DNA of 64,000 nt, taken from Desulfomicrobium sp. UBA5193 (GTDB lineage Bacteria; Desulfobacterota; Desulfovibrionia; Desulfovibrionales; Desulfomicrobiaceae). The stretch covers positions 455,149-519,148 of the forward strand of contig DHWB01000003.1 in NCBI GenBank assembly GCA_002412965.1, read 5' to 3'. A program made the position numbers and the translations under genes. Below are positions 16,315-24,853 of this stretch, piece by piece (positions within the stretch are counted from its first letter, which is position 1; every line of letters starts with the position of its first letter). The notes beneath the pieces are model-generated. The model made no database searches. It was given only the letters and a program-made list of their open reading frames with translations, and was not told where the DNA came from.

Positions 16315-16930
16315 ATCTTCTGTTTCAAAAAAATTTGCTGAATTGTCCCCCCTGCACCTTGCGTTGATAGTGCTGGGTTTGGCGGTTTCAGTTTACGGTT
16401 TGTATTGGTACTTCATTCTTGATGATAAGCTGATTCAGATCACAAAAGCAGAGCAGAGTATTGCGCAGCTCGACAAGGATATAGATCTTTTCCGAACGCA
16501 GGTTGCAAATCTGCCTGAGCTGGAGCGGAATCTGTCATTGCGGAAAAAAGAGCTTTATTACGCCAAGACGCTCCTTCCGGAAGATTCCAGGGCCTTGGAG
16601 ATGCTTCTTTCGTCATTTGAAAAATTGGGCCGTGATGAAAATGTCGAGTTCATTCTTTTTCAGCCTGGCGCCGAGCAAATCAATGATTTTTACGCGACGC
16701 GCTCCGTACAGTTGCAAATCAGCGGGACATTTCATCGCCTCGTTACATACTTTGACCGTCTCTCGCGCTTGGATCGGCTCGTTACCATCCAGGACATCAA
16801 GTTCACACCGGTTTCCGACTTCTCTCCCACCGAGAAGTATCTGAATACAAGTCTTGTTCTTCAGGTTTACAGGGCGCTTACTGAGGCGGAAATCAAGGCT
16901 CGTGAAGAAGAGAAAAAACAAAAAAAGTGA
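16307..16930 (+). CDS. pilO: Type IV pilus assembly protein PilO
   Basis: A 207-residue bitopic protein that partners PilN. I start it at the second of two in-frame ATGs (16307 rather than 16295) because GGAACAACA gives some ribosome-site match and the overlap with pilN is then 8 bases; the earlier start adds four residues. A membrane helix covers about 20-40 (ALIVLGLAVSVYGLYWY), followed by a coiled coil (ITKAEQSIAQLDKDIDLF) and a periplasmic domain with the PilO pattern LQISGTFHRLVTYFDRLSRL near 140. The C terminus is highly basic. Confidence 0.9.
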   Translation: MDKSSVSKKFAELSPLHLALIVLGLAVSVYGLYWYFILDDKLIQITKAEQSIAQLDKDIDLFRTQVANLPELERNLSLRKKELYYAKTLLPEDSRALEMLLSSFEKLGRDENVEFILFQPGAEQINDFYATRSVQLQISGTFHRLVTYFDRLSRLDRLVTIQDIKFTPVSDFSPTEKYLNTSLVLQVYRALTEAEIKAREEEKKQKK

Positions 16931-16940
16931 AAACCAAGCC

Positions 16941-17432
16941 ATGAAAATACTCATTTTGATCCCGACGGTTTTGATTTTTTTATGTGCTGGCGCCTATGCT
17001 GACAATTCCACGGTGGGTGATCCCAGTCAGGAATTTCCCGCGTGGATAACGTCGCAATATCCACCTTATGATGCCACCAATAAAATCGATCCGTTTGTGT
17101 CTTTTGTGAAGATTCGCGAGTACGAAACGATGCAGGCGGCTCGGAAGGCAAAACTTGAGAAAAAGGCGACAACTCCTCTTGAGACGGTTGATGTCCACAG
17201 TTTGAAGCTTATCGGCATTATAAACAAAGGTGGTGGCCGTTCCTTGGCGATGGTCGAACTTCCCGACGGAAAGGGATATTTGATACGCCCCGGGATGGCC
17301 ATTGGACTCTATGATGGAGTAGTTACGTCTATTGGCAATGAAATGCTTGTTGTCGAAGAAGACATTATAGATGTTTTTGGTGAACCGAAAAAACGTACTA
17401 TTAATTTAAGATTGCGGCAAGAGAAGGAGTAG
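16941..17432 (+). CDS. pilP: Type IV pilus assembly protein PilP
   Basis: A 163-residue periplasmic protein. The ATG at 16941 opens a Sec signal (MKILILIPTVLIFLCAGAYA); there is no lipobox cysteine, unlike the classical PilP lipoprotein. A disordered linker carries the PFVSF segment. A beta-rich HR domain follows: LETVDVHSLKLIGIINKG, then AMVELPDGKGYLIRPGMAIG, matching PilP, which links the PilNO complex to the secretin PilQ. It follows pilO by 10 bases. Confidence 0.88.
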   Translation: MKILILIPTVLIFLCAGAYADNSTVGDPSQEFPAWITSQYPPYDATNKIDPFVSFVKIREYETMQAARKAKLEKKATTPLETVDVHSLKLIGIINKGGGRSLAMVELPDGKGYLIRPGMAIGLYDGVVTSIGNEMLVVEEDIIDVFGEPKKRTINLRLRQEKE

Positions 17433-17438
17433 GGTGCT

Positions 17439-19526
17439 ATGAAGATCTTCAGAGCGATATCTGGAATTTTATTTTTTGGTTGTATCGTCGTGCTGACTTC
17501 GTGCGCAACGCACTCTAAGCCTGGTAACATTGATTCAGGACTGGCAACTGATTCACCGGTTGCTTCTACTCAAGATCTGGTTGTTTCAGAGTCTCTCGGT
17601 AAAACCATCATCGACATACCTTTGAGTCCTAACACTCAAATATATGCCGACCATGAGACTGACAAAAACATTAAAGTACTTTTTACGCCGTCCGTCGCAG
17701 ACTTTGATGTTCCCCTTAATGAGACTTCTCTTGTGAGCAATGTTCAGAAGGAGATGGATGGCGATAAAGTTAAATCCATCAACGTTCTTCTCACGGCAAA
17801 AAGCAAGTTTCTTCTTTCCAAGCAGTCAGAGTCCCTTGGACGCCTGATGCTTGTCTCTGAAGACATCCCGAGTCCTCAGTTGCCGTCCAACTACATCACT
17901 TCGCTGAATTTCAAACCCAAGAATGAGTCTTTAGAGGTTGTCACCTATTCGAGCTTGCCCTTTGAAGTCACTCCCGAACAGTCGGATAATTTCAAGCTCA
18001 CCTTTCGCAAAGTTCAATTTCAGAATTCCTTGCTCAAGAAATATTACGTGAGCAAGGTCAGTTCCGCTATAGAATATGTCACTGCGTACAACGACAGCGA
18101 CGGCAATGCGTACCTGATTTTTGTCGGTGCTCAGAATCCGGCTCTGTCCGTTCTTCGCAAGGGCGATGAAACCCACATACTGGTCAAGGGACAGGGAGCG
18201 CCCAAAATTTCCACAGACACGTCCGTGGCCAAGTCCAAGCCCGCAAGCGTGGAAGATGCATCCGCGGACAGCAACAGCGATCTCCAGGAATTAAACACGC
18301 TGTATCCCGGCATGAAGGAAAACTATACCGGAGATAAGATTTCTATAGATCTTCAGGATGCGGACGTCGAACACGTGCTGCGCCTCATCGCTGAAATCAG
18401 TGGTTATAATCTTATTCTTGATGATGAAATTATCGGCAAGATTTCGCTTCGCCTTGTTGACATTCCCTGGGACCAGGCTCTTGATCTTGTGCTATTGCAA
18501 AGAAATCTGGCCATGGTCATCAAAGGCAACATCATGCGCATAGCTTCCACCACGAAGCTTGAAGCGGAGCGCGCGCAGCTGCAAAAAGCCCGTGAAGCCG
18601 CGATTCAGGCGCAGGCAAGCATACAAAATCTTGCTCCGCTCAAAACTGAATACTTGCAGATCAACTACAATACCGCAGCGGAGTTCGAAGGCAAGGTCAA
18701 GACCATGCTCACCAGTCGAGGATTGGTGTCTTCCGACCCGCGGACGAATATTTTGATCGTGACGGATACGGAAGAGACCCTGAAACGTATCGAAAGTTTC
18801 ATCAAGAAACTGGATCGCGCGGAACGTCAGGTGATGATCGAAGCGCGTCTCGTGTATGCCACGGATGAATTTCAGCGCAGCCTGGGCGTGAAGTGGGGCA
18901 CGGCATATAAAACGGAAACGGATGAAAACATGGCCAGCGAGCAGTGGCGAGGCAACTTTGTCTCGACCGGACTGAACGCGATCAATACGGTCAACGGAAT
19001 CACGCTTGGCGGCACTATCGGTAAATTTCTCGGAGAGGATCTTTTTGCGCTGGATGCCTCCTTGCAGCTTGGTGAAACCAAGAATCTGGTCAAGACAATT
19101 TCATCGCCGCGAATTTTGACCTTGAACAACAACCGTGCCGAAATCCAGCAAGGCACGAAGCTCGCTACTGCAACTGAATCGGAGAGCGGCGGCACGACCA
19201 CCGAATATGAGGAAGCCGTGCTGAAAATCTCGGTTCTTCCTCAGATCACCCCCGACAACAAACTCATCCTTGATCTCGAAATCAGCGACGATAGCCCCAA
19301 GAGCGACGGACGCGATATTGATACCAAGCAGACAAGAACGAAGATGATGGTCGGCGACCGTGAAACAATTGTCATTGGCGGTGTCCAGAAAACCACCGAT
19401 TCAAAGGGCGTCAACCAGATTCCGGGGATTGGGGATGTTCCCGGCTTGGGGTGGCTCTTCAAGAATACCTTTGATACCAAGACGAAGGCTGAGCTCTTGA
19501 TTTTTATTCAACCTCGAATCTTGTAG
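17439..19526 (+). CDS. pilQ: Type IV pilus secretin PilQ
   Basis: A 695-residue outer-membrane secretin forming the pilus exit channel. It has a lipoprotein signal with Cys22 in LTSC, which is notable because many PilQ proteins have only a Sec signal. N-terminal AMIN-like beta regions cover about 40-260, then an STN/N0 domain near 290-360 (ISIDLQDADVEHVLRLIAEI), an N1/KH domain near 400-450, and the secretin core with LETKTLVKTIS-type features: GETKNLVKTISSPRILTLNN, VLPQITPDNKLILDL and the closing GIGDVPGLGWLFK. It is the last gene of the cluster, followed by an intrinsic terminator. No pilot protein gene is seen nearby. Confidence 0.93.
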   Translation: MKIFRAISGILFFGCIVVLTSCATHSKPGNIDSGLATDSPVASTQDLVVSESLGKTIIDIPLSPNTQIYADHETDKNIKVLFTPSVADFDVPLNETSLVSNVQKEMDGDKVKSINVLLTAKSKFLLSKQSESLGRLMLVSEDIPSPQLPSNYITSLNFKPKNESLEVVTYSSLPFEVTPEQSDNFKLTFRKVQFQNSLLKKYYVSKVSSAIEYVTAYNDSDGNAYLIFVGAQNPALSVLRKGDETHILVKGQGAPKISTDTSVAKSKPASVEDASADSNSDLQELNTLYPGMKENYTGDKISIDLQDADVEHVLRLIAEISGYNLILDDEIIGKISLRLVDIPWDQALDLVLLQRNLAMVIKGNIMRIASTTKLEAERAQLQKAREAAIQAQASIQNLAPLKTEYLQINYNTAAEFEGKVKTMLTSRGLVSSDPRTNILIVTDTEETLKRIESFIKKLDRAERQVMIEARLVYATDEFQRSLGVKWGTAYKTETDENMASEQWRGNFVSTGLNAINTVNGITLGGTIGKFLGEDLFALDASLQLGETKNLVKTISSPRILTLNNNRAEIQQGTKLATATESESGGTTTEYEEAVLKISVLPQITPDNKLILDLEISDDSPKSDGRDIDTKQTRTKMMVGDRETIVIGGVQKTTDSKGVNQIPGIGDVPGLGWLFKNTFDTKTKAELLIFIQPRIL

Positions 19527-19849
19527 TACTCAAATTCTACTTGCGTACAAAAAAGCCACTCACCACGAGTGGTTTTTTTTTCATGCCTATGCGCTGCCGC
19601 AGCTTTTTGGATTTGGACGGGTCAACTCGCGTGAAGGCTGATGGTCGCTCAGCATATTGTGTAGTGGCTGCGCTAAAAGCTGGAAGAATTATCGGGCTAT
19701 TCTTCAAACCTGCTTGGCAGATTGGTTATTAACGCCTAATCAGTCAAAGCATGTATGATGCATTCTCAATGGACGCATGTGATCAAAATAGTTTTCAAAA
19801 CGCTTCTCTCGCGTTTAATCGATTGGAAACAAGCAGGAGGTATGAACCT
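19527..19849. other. Intergenic region between pilQ and the YeeE pair
   Basis: About 320 bases holding the pilQ terminator near its left end. I see no gene, repeat or clear promoter in the remainder; AGGAGG at its right edge serves the first YeeE/YedE gene. Confidence 0.6.
19555..19581 (+). terminator. Intrinsic terminator after pilQ
   Basis: CCACTC and GAGTGG pair around an ACCAC loop (19556-19572), preceded by an A-run and followed by nine T residues. The A-run and T-run can extend the stem. Confidence 0.92.
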
Positions 19850-20392
19850 ATGCGATTGCGAAACTCAGATTCTGGAGGATGGAGCCCATATTTCGCCGGC
19901 GCGCTGGTCGGTGTACTGGCGATTCTTTCGGCCTATGCCACGACTGCATGGCTGGGGAAGACAAGTTATTTGGGAGCCTCGACGACCTTTGTGCGCGGTG
20001 CGGGAGTGATCGAGCAGCAGTTAGTTCCGGAACATGTGCAGGCCAATGAATATTTCACTCAGCAAAAAATTCGCATCGACTGGCAGTTCATGCTCGTTCT
20101 GGGCATTTTTGCCGGCGCGCTTCTCGCATCCGCCACGGATAAAAGTTTCAAACTGGAAAGCGTCCCTCCGATTTGGGAAAAGCGTTTTGGCCCATCCATC
20201 GGGAAGCGTGCCGCAGGGGCTTTTTTAGGCGGGATCGTGGCCATGATCGGGGCGCGGCTGGCTGACGGATGTCCCAGCGGGCATGGACTCAGCGGCATGA
20301 TGCAGTTGTCTGTCAGTTCCTTTGTTGCCCTGGCCATGTTTTTCGCTGTGGGAATAGTAGTGGCTGCGCTGATTTACGGAAGGAGGTCATGA
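19850..20392 (+). CDS. YeeE/YedE family sulfur-transport membrane protein, first half-transporter
   Basis: A 180-residue membrane protein with about four hydrophobic segments. The ATG at 19850 is chosen for the exact AGGAGG nine bases upstream; the open frame before it lacks family features. The diagnostic motif is GARLADGCPSGHGLSGM near 140, a variant of the G(C)xSGHG motif whose cysteine is implicated in thiosulfate or sulfur-compound passage in YeeE/TsuA. Full YeeE proteins carry two such halves; here the halves are separate genes (this one and the next), as in PmpA/PmpB-type pairs. The stop overlaps the start of the partner. Confidence 0.88.
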   Translation: MRLRNSDSGGWSPYFAGALVGVLAILSAYATTAWLGKTSYLGASTTFVRGAGVIEQQLVPEHVQANEYFTQQKIRIDWQFMLVLGIFAGALLASATDKSFKLESVPPIWEKRFGPSIGKRAAGAFLGGIVAMIGARLADGCPSGHGLSGMMQLSVSSFVALAMFFAVGIVVAALIYGRRS

Positions 20393-20922
20393 TGGGCATT
20401 GATCAAATTCTGGGACTGCTTACGGGCATCGCCTTCGGCTTTTTGCTGCAGAAGGGGCGCGTGCTCCGTTTCGAGAAGCAGGTGGGAGCCATGCTGCTCA
20501 AAGACATGACCATCCTCAAATTCATGCTCTCGGCGATCATCGTAGGCATGGTCGGTGTCGCCGTGCTGTCAAGCATGGGCATCATCACCTTGAGTCACAA
20601 ACCCATGAATGTCGGAGCCATTCTGGTCGGGGGCGCTCTGTTCGGCACCGGATGGGCCATCATGGGCTATTGTCCCGGCACCTCCGTCGGCGCGCTGGGA
20701 GAGGGTCGCTGGCACGCCATCTTCGCCATCGCAGGGATGGTGGCCGGAGCCGGCGTTTATGCTGAACTTTATCCCTTTTTCAAGACCACTGTCCTGTCCT
20801 GGGCTGATTTCGGCAAAATCGGATTGCCGGAAGCCCTCGGCGTGTCACCCTGGATTGTCATCGTGGTTTTTATCCTGATGGTTTTGGCGCTTTTCCGCTG
20901 GTTTGAGAGCAAGGGGCTTTGA
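20392..20922 (+). CDS. YeeE/YedE family sulfur-transport membrane protein, second half-transporter
   Basis: A 176-residue membrane protein with about four or five hydrophobic segments, partner of the preceding gene. Two ATGs lie in tandem at 20389 and 20392; the second has the better spacing from AGGAGG (5 against 2 bases), though the first would make an ATGA overlap. The second-half motif is present: GGALFGTGWAIMGYCPGTSV with its cysteine near 100, and GEGRWHAIFAIAGM. The pair would import a sulfur compound; thiosulfate is the known substrate for TsuA, but here it is inferred. No TusA or rhodanese gene is adjacent. Confidence 0.87.
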   Translation: MGIDQILGLLTGIAFGFLLQKGRVLRFEKQVGAMLLKDMTILKFMLSAIIVGMVGVAVLSSMGIITLSHKPMNVGAILVGGALFGTGWAIMGYCPGTSVGALGEGRWHAIFAIAGMVAGAGVYAELYPFFKTTVLSWADFGKIGLPEALGVSPWIVIVVFILMVLALFRWFESKGL

Positions 20923-21012
20923 GGCTTTTTATGTCCGCCTCGTAGCTCGGAGGATATGAAGACAATTAGCTTTGCAAAAACGCGCAATAAGGTTGTTGTC
21001 ATGAGGACAAAC

Positions 21013-21050
21013 AAAAAAGCCTCCGGCCGAAGTTCGACCGGAGGCTTTTG
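21013..21050. terminator. Bidirectional intrinsic terminator between YeeE pair and glpX
   Basis: GCCTCCGG (21019-21026) pairs with CCGGAGGC (21038-21045). An A-run on the left and a T-run on the right allow termination in both directions, for the plus-strand transporter genes and the long minus-strand rpoH-glpX operon. Confidence 0.92.
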
Positions 21051-21072
21051 GTTTGGTTTTTTTAGCTCTCGA

Positions 21073-22053
21073 TCAGTACTTGATGGACGAGAACCGCATC
21101 AGCTTGTCCCACTGGTGGGTGGAGGTGATGCGGCGGATGGTGCCGGTCTTGCCGCGCAGGACGAGGGAGTGGGTGGTTGCGCCGGTGCCGGTGTAGGATA
21201 CACCGCCCAGGAACGTGCCGCCGGAGATGCCCGTGGCCGCGAAGAAGACGTTGTCGTCGCGAATGAGGGTGTCCGTGGTCAGGATCTGCGTCAGGTCAAG
21301 GCCAAAATCGAGCACGTTCTTGCGTTCGTCCTCGGACTGGGGGTCGAACTGGGCCAGAATCTCCCCGCCGAGGGCCTTGATGGCGCAGGCCGCGAGCACG
21401 CCTTCGGGAGTGCCGCCGGTGCCGAACATCATGTCCACGTTCGATGACGGGTCAACGGCCATGAGCGCCCCGGCCACATCGCCGTCCGTGTGCAGCTGGA
21501 TGCGTGCTCCCGCAGCGCGGATCTGGGCGATGAGGTCCTTGTGGCGGGGCTTGTCGAGGACAAAGATGACCAGGTCCTCAACCTTCTTGCCGAGGGCCTT
21601 GGCAGTAGCCTCCAGATTGTGGGCCACGGGCGCGTTCATGTCCACCACGCCCTTGGCCGGTGCCGGAACGACGAGCTTCTTCATGTAATAGCTCGGTCCC
21701 GGATTGAACATGGTCCCGGCCGGGGCCAGGCCGACCACGGCGATGGCGTTGGGGCGGCCATAGGCCAGGAGGTTGGTGCCTTCCACAGGGTCCACGGCCA
21801 CGTCCACGGCCGCGCCACGCCCGGTACCGATGCGCTCGCCATTGAAGAGCATGGGTGCCTCGTCCTTCTCGCCTTCGCCGATGACGATGCGGCCATCGAT
21901 ATCAAGGGTGTTGAAGGACAGACGCATGGCATCCACGGCCGCGCCGTCGCCTTCGTTCTTGGCGCCCTTGCCGAGCCAACGGGCCGAGGCCAGGGCCGCA
22001 GCTTCCGTGACCCGGACCAGGTCCATGGCCAGATTGCGTTGCGGGGCTTCCAT
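21073..22053 (-). CDS. glpX: Class II fructose-1,6-bisphosphatase
   Basis: A 326-residue GlpX-type enzyme hydrolysing fructose 1,6-bisphosphate to fructose 6-phosphate in gluconeogenesis. Diagnostic segments are the N-terminal DLVRVTEAAALASARWLGKG, the metal-binding GEGEKDEAPML near 60, DPVEGTNLLAYGRPNAIAV near 88 and SSNVDMMFGTGGTPEGVLAA near 200. AAGGAA precedes the ATG. It follows tkt by one base in the operon, so the two are probably translationally linked. It is the last gene before the bidirectional terminator. Confidence 0.94.
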   Translation of the reverse strand: MEAPQRNLAMDLVRVTEAAALASARWLGKGAKNEGDGAAVDAMRLSFNTLDIDGRIVIGEGEKDEAPMLFNGERIGTGRGAAVDVAVDPVEGTNLLAYGRPNAIAVVGLAPAGTMFNPGPSYYMKKLVVPAPAKGVVDMNAPVAHNLEATAKALGKKVEDLVIFVLDKPRHKDLIAQIRAAGARIQLHTDGDVAGALMAVDPSSNVDMMFGTGGTPEGVLAACAIKALGGEILAQFDPQSEDERKNVLDFGLDLTQILTTDTLIRDDNVFFAATGISGGTFLGGVSYTGTGATTHSLVLRGKTGTIRRITSTHQWDKLMRFSSIKY

Positions 22054-22054
22054 G

Positions 22055-24028
22055 CTATTCCTTGATGAATCTGATCAGGTTGGCGGTGGTGAACCCGTAT
22101 TTTTCCTTCAGAACCCCTGCCGGGGCAGATGCGCCGAAGTGGTTGATGCCCCATACCTTGCCGTCCAGGCCCACGTACTTGTACCACAGGTCCGTCCTAC
22201 CGGCTTCGATGGCCACGCGGCTCGTGATGGAGCGGGGCATGACGGCTTCGCGGTACTCAGGGCTCTGCTCGTCAAAAAGCTCCATGCTCGGCACGGACAC
22301 GACGCGGATTTTCTTCTCGGGACACGCAGCCGCGGCTTCAACCGCCAGATGCACTTCGGAGCCAGAGGCTAGGAGCAGCATTTCCGGGGCGGCGCCTTCG
22401 GGGTCACGGACAACATAGGCGCCCTTGGCCACATGCTCTTCCAGGGGCGCGGGCAGCTCGAGCACGGGCAGTCCCTGGCGGGTGAAGATCAGGACCGACG
22501 GCCGCGACTTCTGCTTCAGGGCCACGGCCATGCAGGCCGCGCTTTCCCGTGCGTCGGCCGGACGCAGGACCAGCAGGTTGGGGATGAGGCGCAGGGAGCT
22601 GACATGCTCGATGGGCTGGTGGGTCGGGCCGTCCTCGCCGACGAAAAAGGAGTCGTGGGTGAAGACGTGCAGGACCGGCAGGTGCTGCAGGGCGGACATG
22701 CGGATGGCGTTTCTCTCGTAGTCGGAGAAGACCAGGAAGGTCGCGCCGAAGGGCACTATGCCGCCGTGAAGGGCCAGACCATTCAGGATGGCGCCCATGG
22801 GGAATTCGCGTACGCCAAAGCAGAGGTTGCGGCCCTTGGCGTTGGTTTTGGCGTTGAAGATTCCGACTGTTTCGCGGAATTTGACGGTCTGGTTCGACGG
22901 ATCAAGATCCGCCGAGCCGCCCATCAGTGTCGGCAACTGCTCCATCATGGCGCCCAGGCATGCCCCGAAGGCTTTGCGTGTCGCCACGCTGGCCCCGGTC
23001 TCGAAGCTCGGCCAGGTCAGACTGCGTTCGCAAACCGGTGTGGTTGCGCCCTGCCACTTGGCGGCAAAGGCCGCATCGGCAAGCTTGGTCCCCAGAGCCT
23101 TGTCCCAGTCCTGCCGGGCGGCGCTCAAGGCTGCGAAACGGGACCGGAAGTGGGTCTGCACCTCATCAGGAAGATAAAAATTTTCATCGGGAATGCCCAA
23201 CTTGGCCTTGGTGGCCGTGATCTCAGCCTCCGGCAGGGGAGAGCCGTGGGTGGATTCGCTGCCTTCCAGAGTGGCGCAGCCCTTGGCCATGATCGTGTGT
23301 CCGATGATCAGGGTCGGCTTGTTCGTTTCGGCCTGGCCGGCGAGGATTGCCTTGCGGATCTGTTCATGATCGTGACCGTCGATCTCGATGACCTGCCAGT
23401 GCATGCTCTCGAACAGCGCCTTGTGATCAATGCAATCCACCCGGCTGGTCGGACCGGCAAGCTGAATCTTGTTGCTGTCGTAGAAGGCGATGAGCTTTCC
23501 CAGTCCCCACTGGCCGAACAAGGCCGCGCTGCCGAGGCAGATGGGCTCCTGCACGTCGCCGTCCGAGACAAGCACGTAGGTGAAGTGCCCGGCGCTCTGG
23601 GCATCCAGATATTCACGCAGAAAGGCTTCGGCCACGGCTATGCCGCCGGCCATCGCAAAGCCCTGGCCGAGAGGGCCGGTGGTGGCCTCGACGCCGTCGG
23701 TCATGTCGTGTTCGGGGTGTCCCGGAGTCTTGCTGCCGAACTGGCGGAAGGCCTTGAGGTCATCAATGCTGAGTGATCCCTTCAATGTCAGCAGCGCGTA
23801 GAGCAGGGCGGATTCGTGCCCGGCGGACAGCACAAAGCGGTCCCGATTGAACCATTTGGCGTCATTGGGGTCAAAGTTCAGAAATTCCTTGAACAGGACA
23901 TAGGCGAAATCCGCCGAAGACATTGCGCCACCCGGATGTCCGGAGTTGGAGGCGCGAACGGTGTCCATGATCAGGCCCTTGATGACATTGACGGCTTTGA
24001 GATCGATTTGGGAAGCGTTGGTGGTCAT
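22055..24028 (-). CDS. tkt: Transketolase
   Basis: A 657-residue thiamine-diphosphate enzyme of the pentose phosphate pathway, moving two-carbon units between sugar phosphates. Motifs in order: NSGHPGGAMSSADFAYVLF near 28, SAGHESALLYALLTLKG, TGPLGQGFAMAGGIAVAEAF, the ThDP/Mg motif SDGDVQEPICLGSAALFGQW ending at KIQL, and in the second half MSALQHLPVLHVFTHDSFFVGEDGPTHQPIEH with its conserved catalytic residues. It sits between rpiB and glpX, so three non-oxidative pentose-phosphate or gluconeogenic steps are co-transcribed. Confidence 0.95.
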   Translation of the reverse strand: MTTNASQIDLKAVNVIKGLIMDTVRASNSGHPGGAMSSADFAYVLFKEFLNFDPNDAKWFNRDRFVLSAGHESALLYALLTLKGSLSIDDLKAFRQFGSKTPGHPEHDMTDGVEATTGPLGQGFAMAGGIAVAEAFLREYLDAQSAGHFTYVLVSDGDVQEPICLGSAALFGQWGLGKLIAFYDSNKIQLAGPTSRVDCIDHKALFESMHWQVIEIDGHDHEQIRKAILAGQAETNKPTLIIGHTIMAKGCATLEGSESTHGSPLPEAEITATKAKLGIPDENFYLPDEVQTHFRSRFAALSAARQDWDKALGTKLADAAFAAKWQGATTPVCERSLTWPSFETGASVATRKAFGACLGAMMEQLPTLMGGSADLDPSNQTVKFRETVGIFNAKTNAKGRNLCFGVREFPMGAILNGLALHGGIVPFGATFLVFSDYERNAIRMSALQHLPVLHVFTHDSFFVGEDGPTHQPIEHVSSLRLIPNLLVLRPADARESAACMAVALKQKSRPSVLIFTRQGLPVLELPAPLEEHVAKGAYVVRDPEGAAPEMLLLASGSEVHLAVEAAAACPEKKIRVVSVPSMELFDEQSPEYREAVMPRSITSRVAIEAGRTDLWYKYVGLDGKVWGINHFGASAPAGVLKEKYGFTTANLIRFIKE

Positions 24029-24057
24029 GATATTCTCGTAGTGTACCGGAAAAGGCG

Positions 24058-24504
24058 TTATGGTTTATGCGTTGTGGCCTGGTGGTCGATCAGATCGACG
24101 CGGCGCTGATGCCGTCCGCCCTCGAACGGGGTGTCCAGGAAAGCGTCGGTGATGGCCTTGGCCAGATCGACTCCGATGATGCGCTCGCCCATGCACAGCA
24201 CGTTGGCGTCGTTGTGCATGCGACTCATGCGCGCCATGTATTCGTTGGCGCAGAGGGCTGCCCGGATGCCTGGAAACCGGTTGGCGGTTATGGACATGCC
24301 GATGCCGGAGCCGCAGATGAGGATGCCCAGGGCGCTTTTACCGAGGACCTCCCCCGCCAGCTTGCCGGCGATCTCGGGGTAGTCGCAGCTTTCGAGGGTG
24401 TGGGTGCCCACATCCACGAGCTTGAAATTCTGGCCCAGGTGCTCCATCAAAATGCTCTTGAGACCGAAGCCGGCATGGTCGGAACCGAAGATGATGGTGC
24501 GCAT
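24058..24504 (-). CDS. rpiB: Ribose-5-phosphate isomerase B
   Basis: A 148-residue RpiB/LacAB-type isomerase interconverting ribose 5-phosphate and ribulose 5-phosphate. It has the N-terminal IIFGSDHAGFGLKSIL, the active-site CGSGIGMSITANRFPGIRAA with its cysteine as the presumed base, and NDANVLCMGERIIG. The family is usually 140-150 residues. It lies 29 bases upstream of tkt in transcription order and one base after the small coiled-coil protein. Confidence 0.94.
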   Translation of the reverse strand: MRTIIFGSDHAGFGLKSILMEHLGQNFKLVDVGTHTLESCDYPEIAGKLAGEVLGKSALGILICGSGIGMSITANRFPGIRAALCANEYMARMSRMHNDANVLCMGERIIGVDLAKAITDAFLDTPFEGGRHQRRVDLIDHQATTHKP

Positions 24505-24505
24505 T

Positions 24506-24832
24506 CTAAGCCTCGTTTTCGTTTTCTTCGACGCGGCCTTTTACATAGTCGGCCCTGGTCGAGGCCAGCTCCTGCTCCAGGTGCCCGAGCTCTTCCTGCA
24601 GAAAGCTGATCTGCTTCAAGGTCAGGTCGTTGTCGCTGGACTTGGGATCAAAAGACTCGCCCTTGGCCTGGCTTGCGGCGTAGCTTTTTCCAAGGTTCAG
24701 GAATTCTTCGGCCAGCCGTTTTTCCATCTGCCGGATTTCCCAGCGGCGGAACCCTTTGATGAAGACCCATTTGGTTTCGCTGGCGAGGAGTTTGAATCCG
24801 GTGGTGACGGGTTTTAGTGTATCCTTGAACAT
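24506..24832 (-). CDS. Small hypothetical protein, predicted helical
   Basis: A 108-residue protein I cannot assign to a family. The N terminus is basic and amphipathic (LKPVTTGFKLLASETKWVFI). The rest is charged and helical: RRWEIRQMEKRLAEEFLNLG and LKQISFLQEELGHLEQELAS suggest two helices that could form a coiled coil. There is no signal peptide, cysteine or membrane segment. The start lies 21 bases after the LolB-like gene and the stop one base from rpiB, so it is a genuine operon member rather than a chance frame. Confidence 0.8.
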   Translation of the reverse strand: MFKDTLKPVTTGFKLLASETKWVFIKGFRRWEIRQMEKRLAEEFLNLGKSYAASQAKGESFDPKSSDNDLTLKQISFLQEELGHLEQELASTRADYVKGRVEENENEA

Positions 24833-24853
24833 TCACTCCCTCCGATGGTGTTG

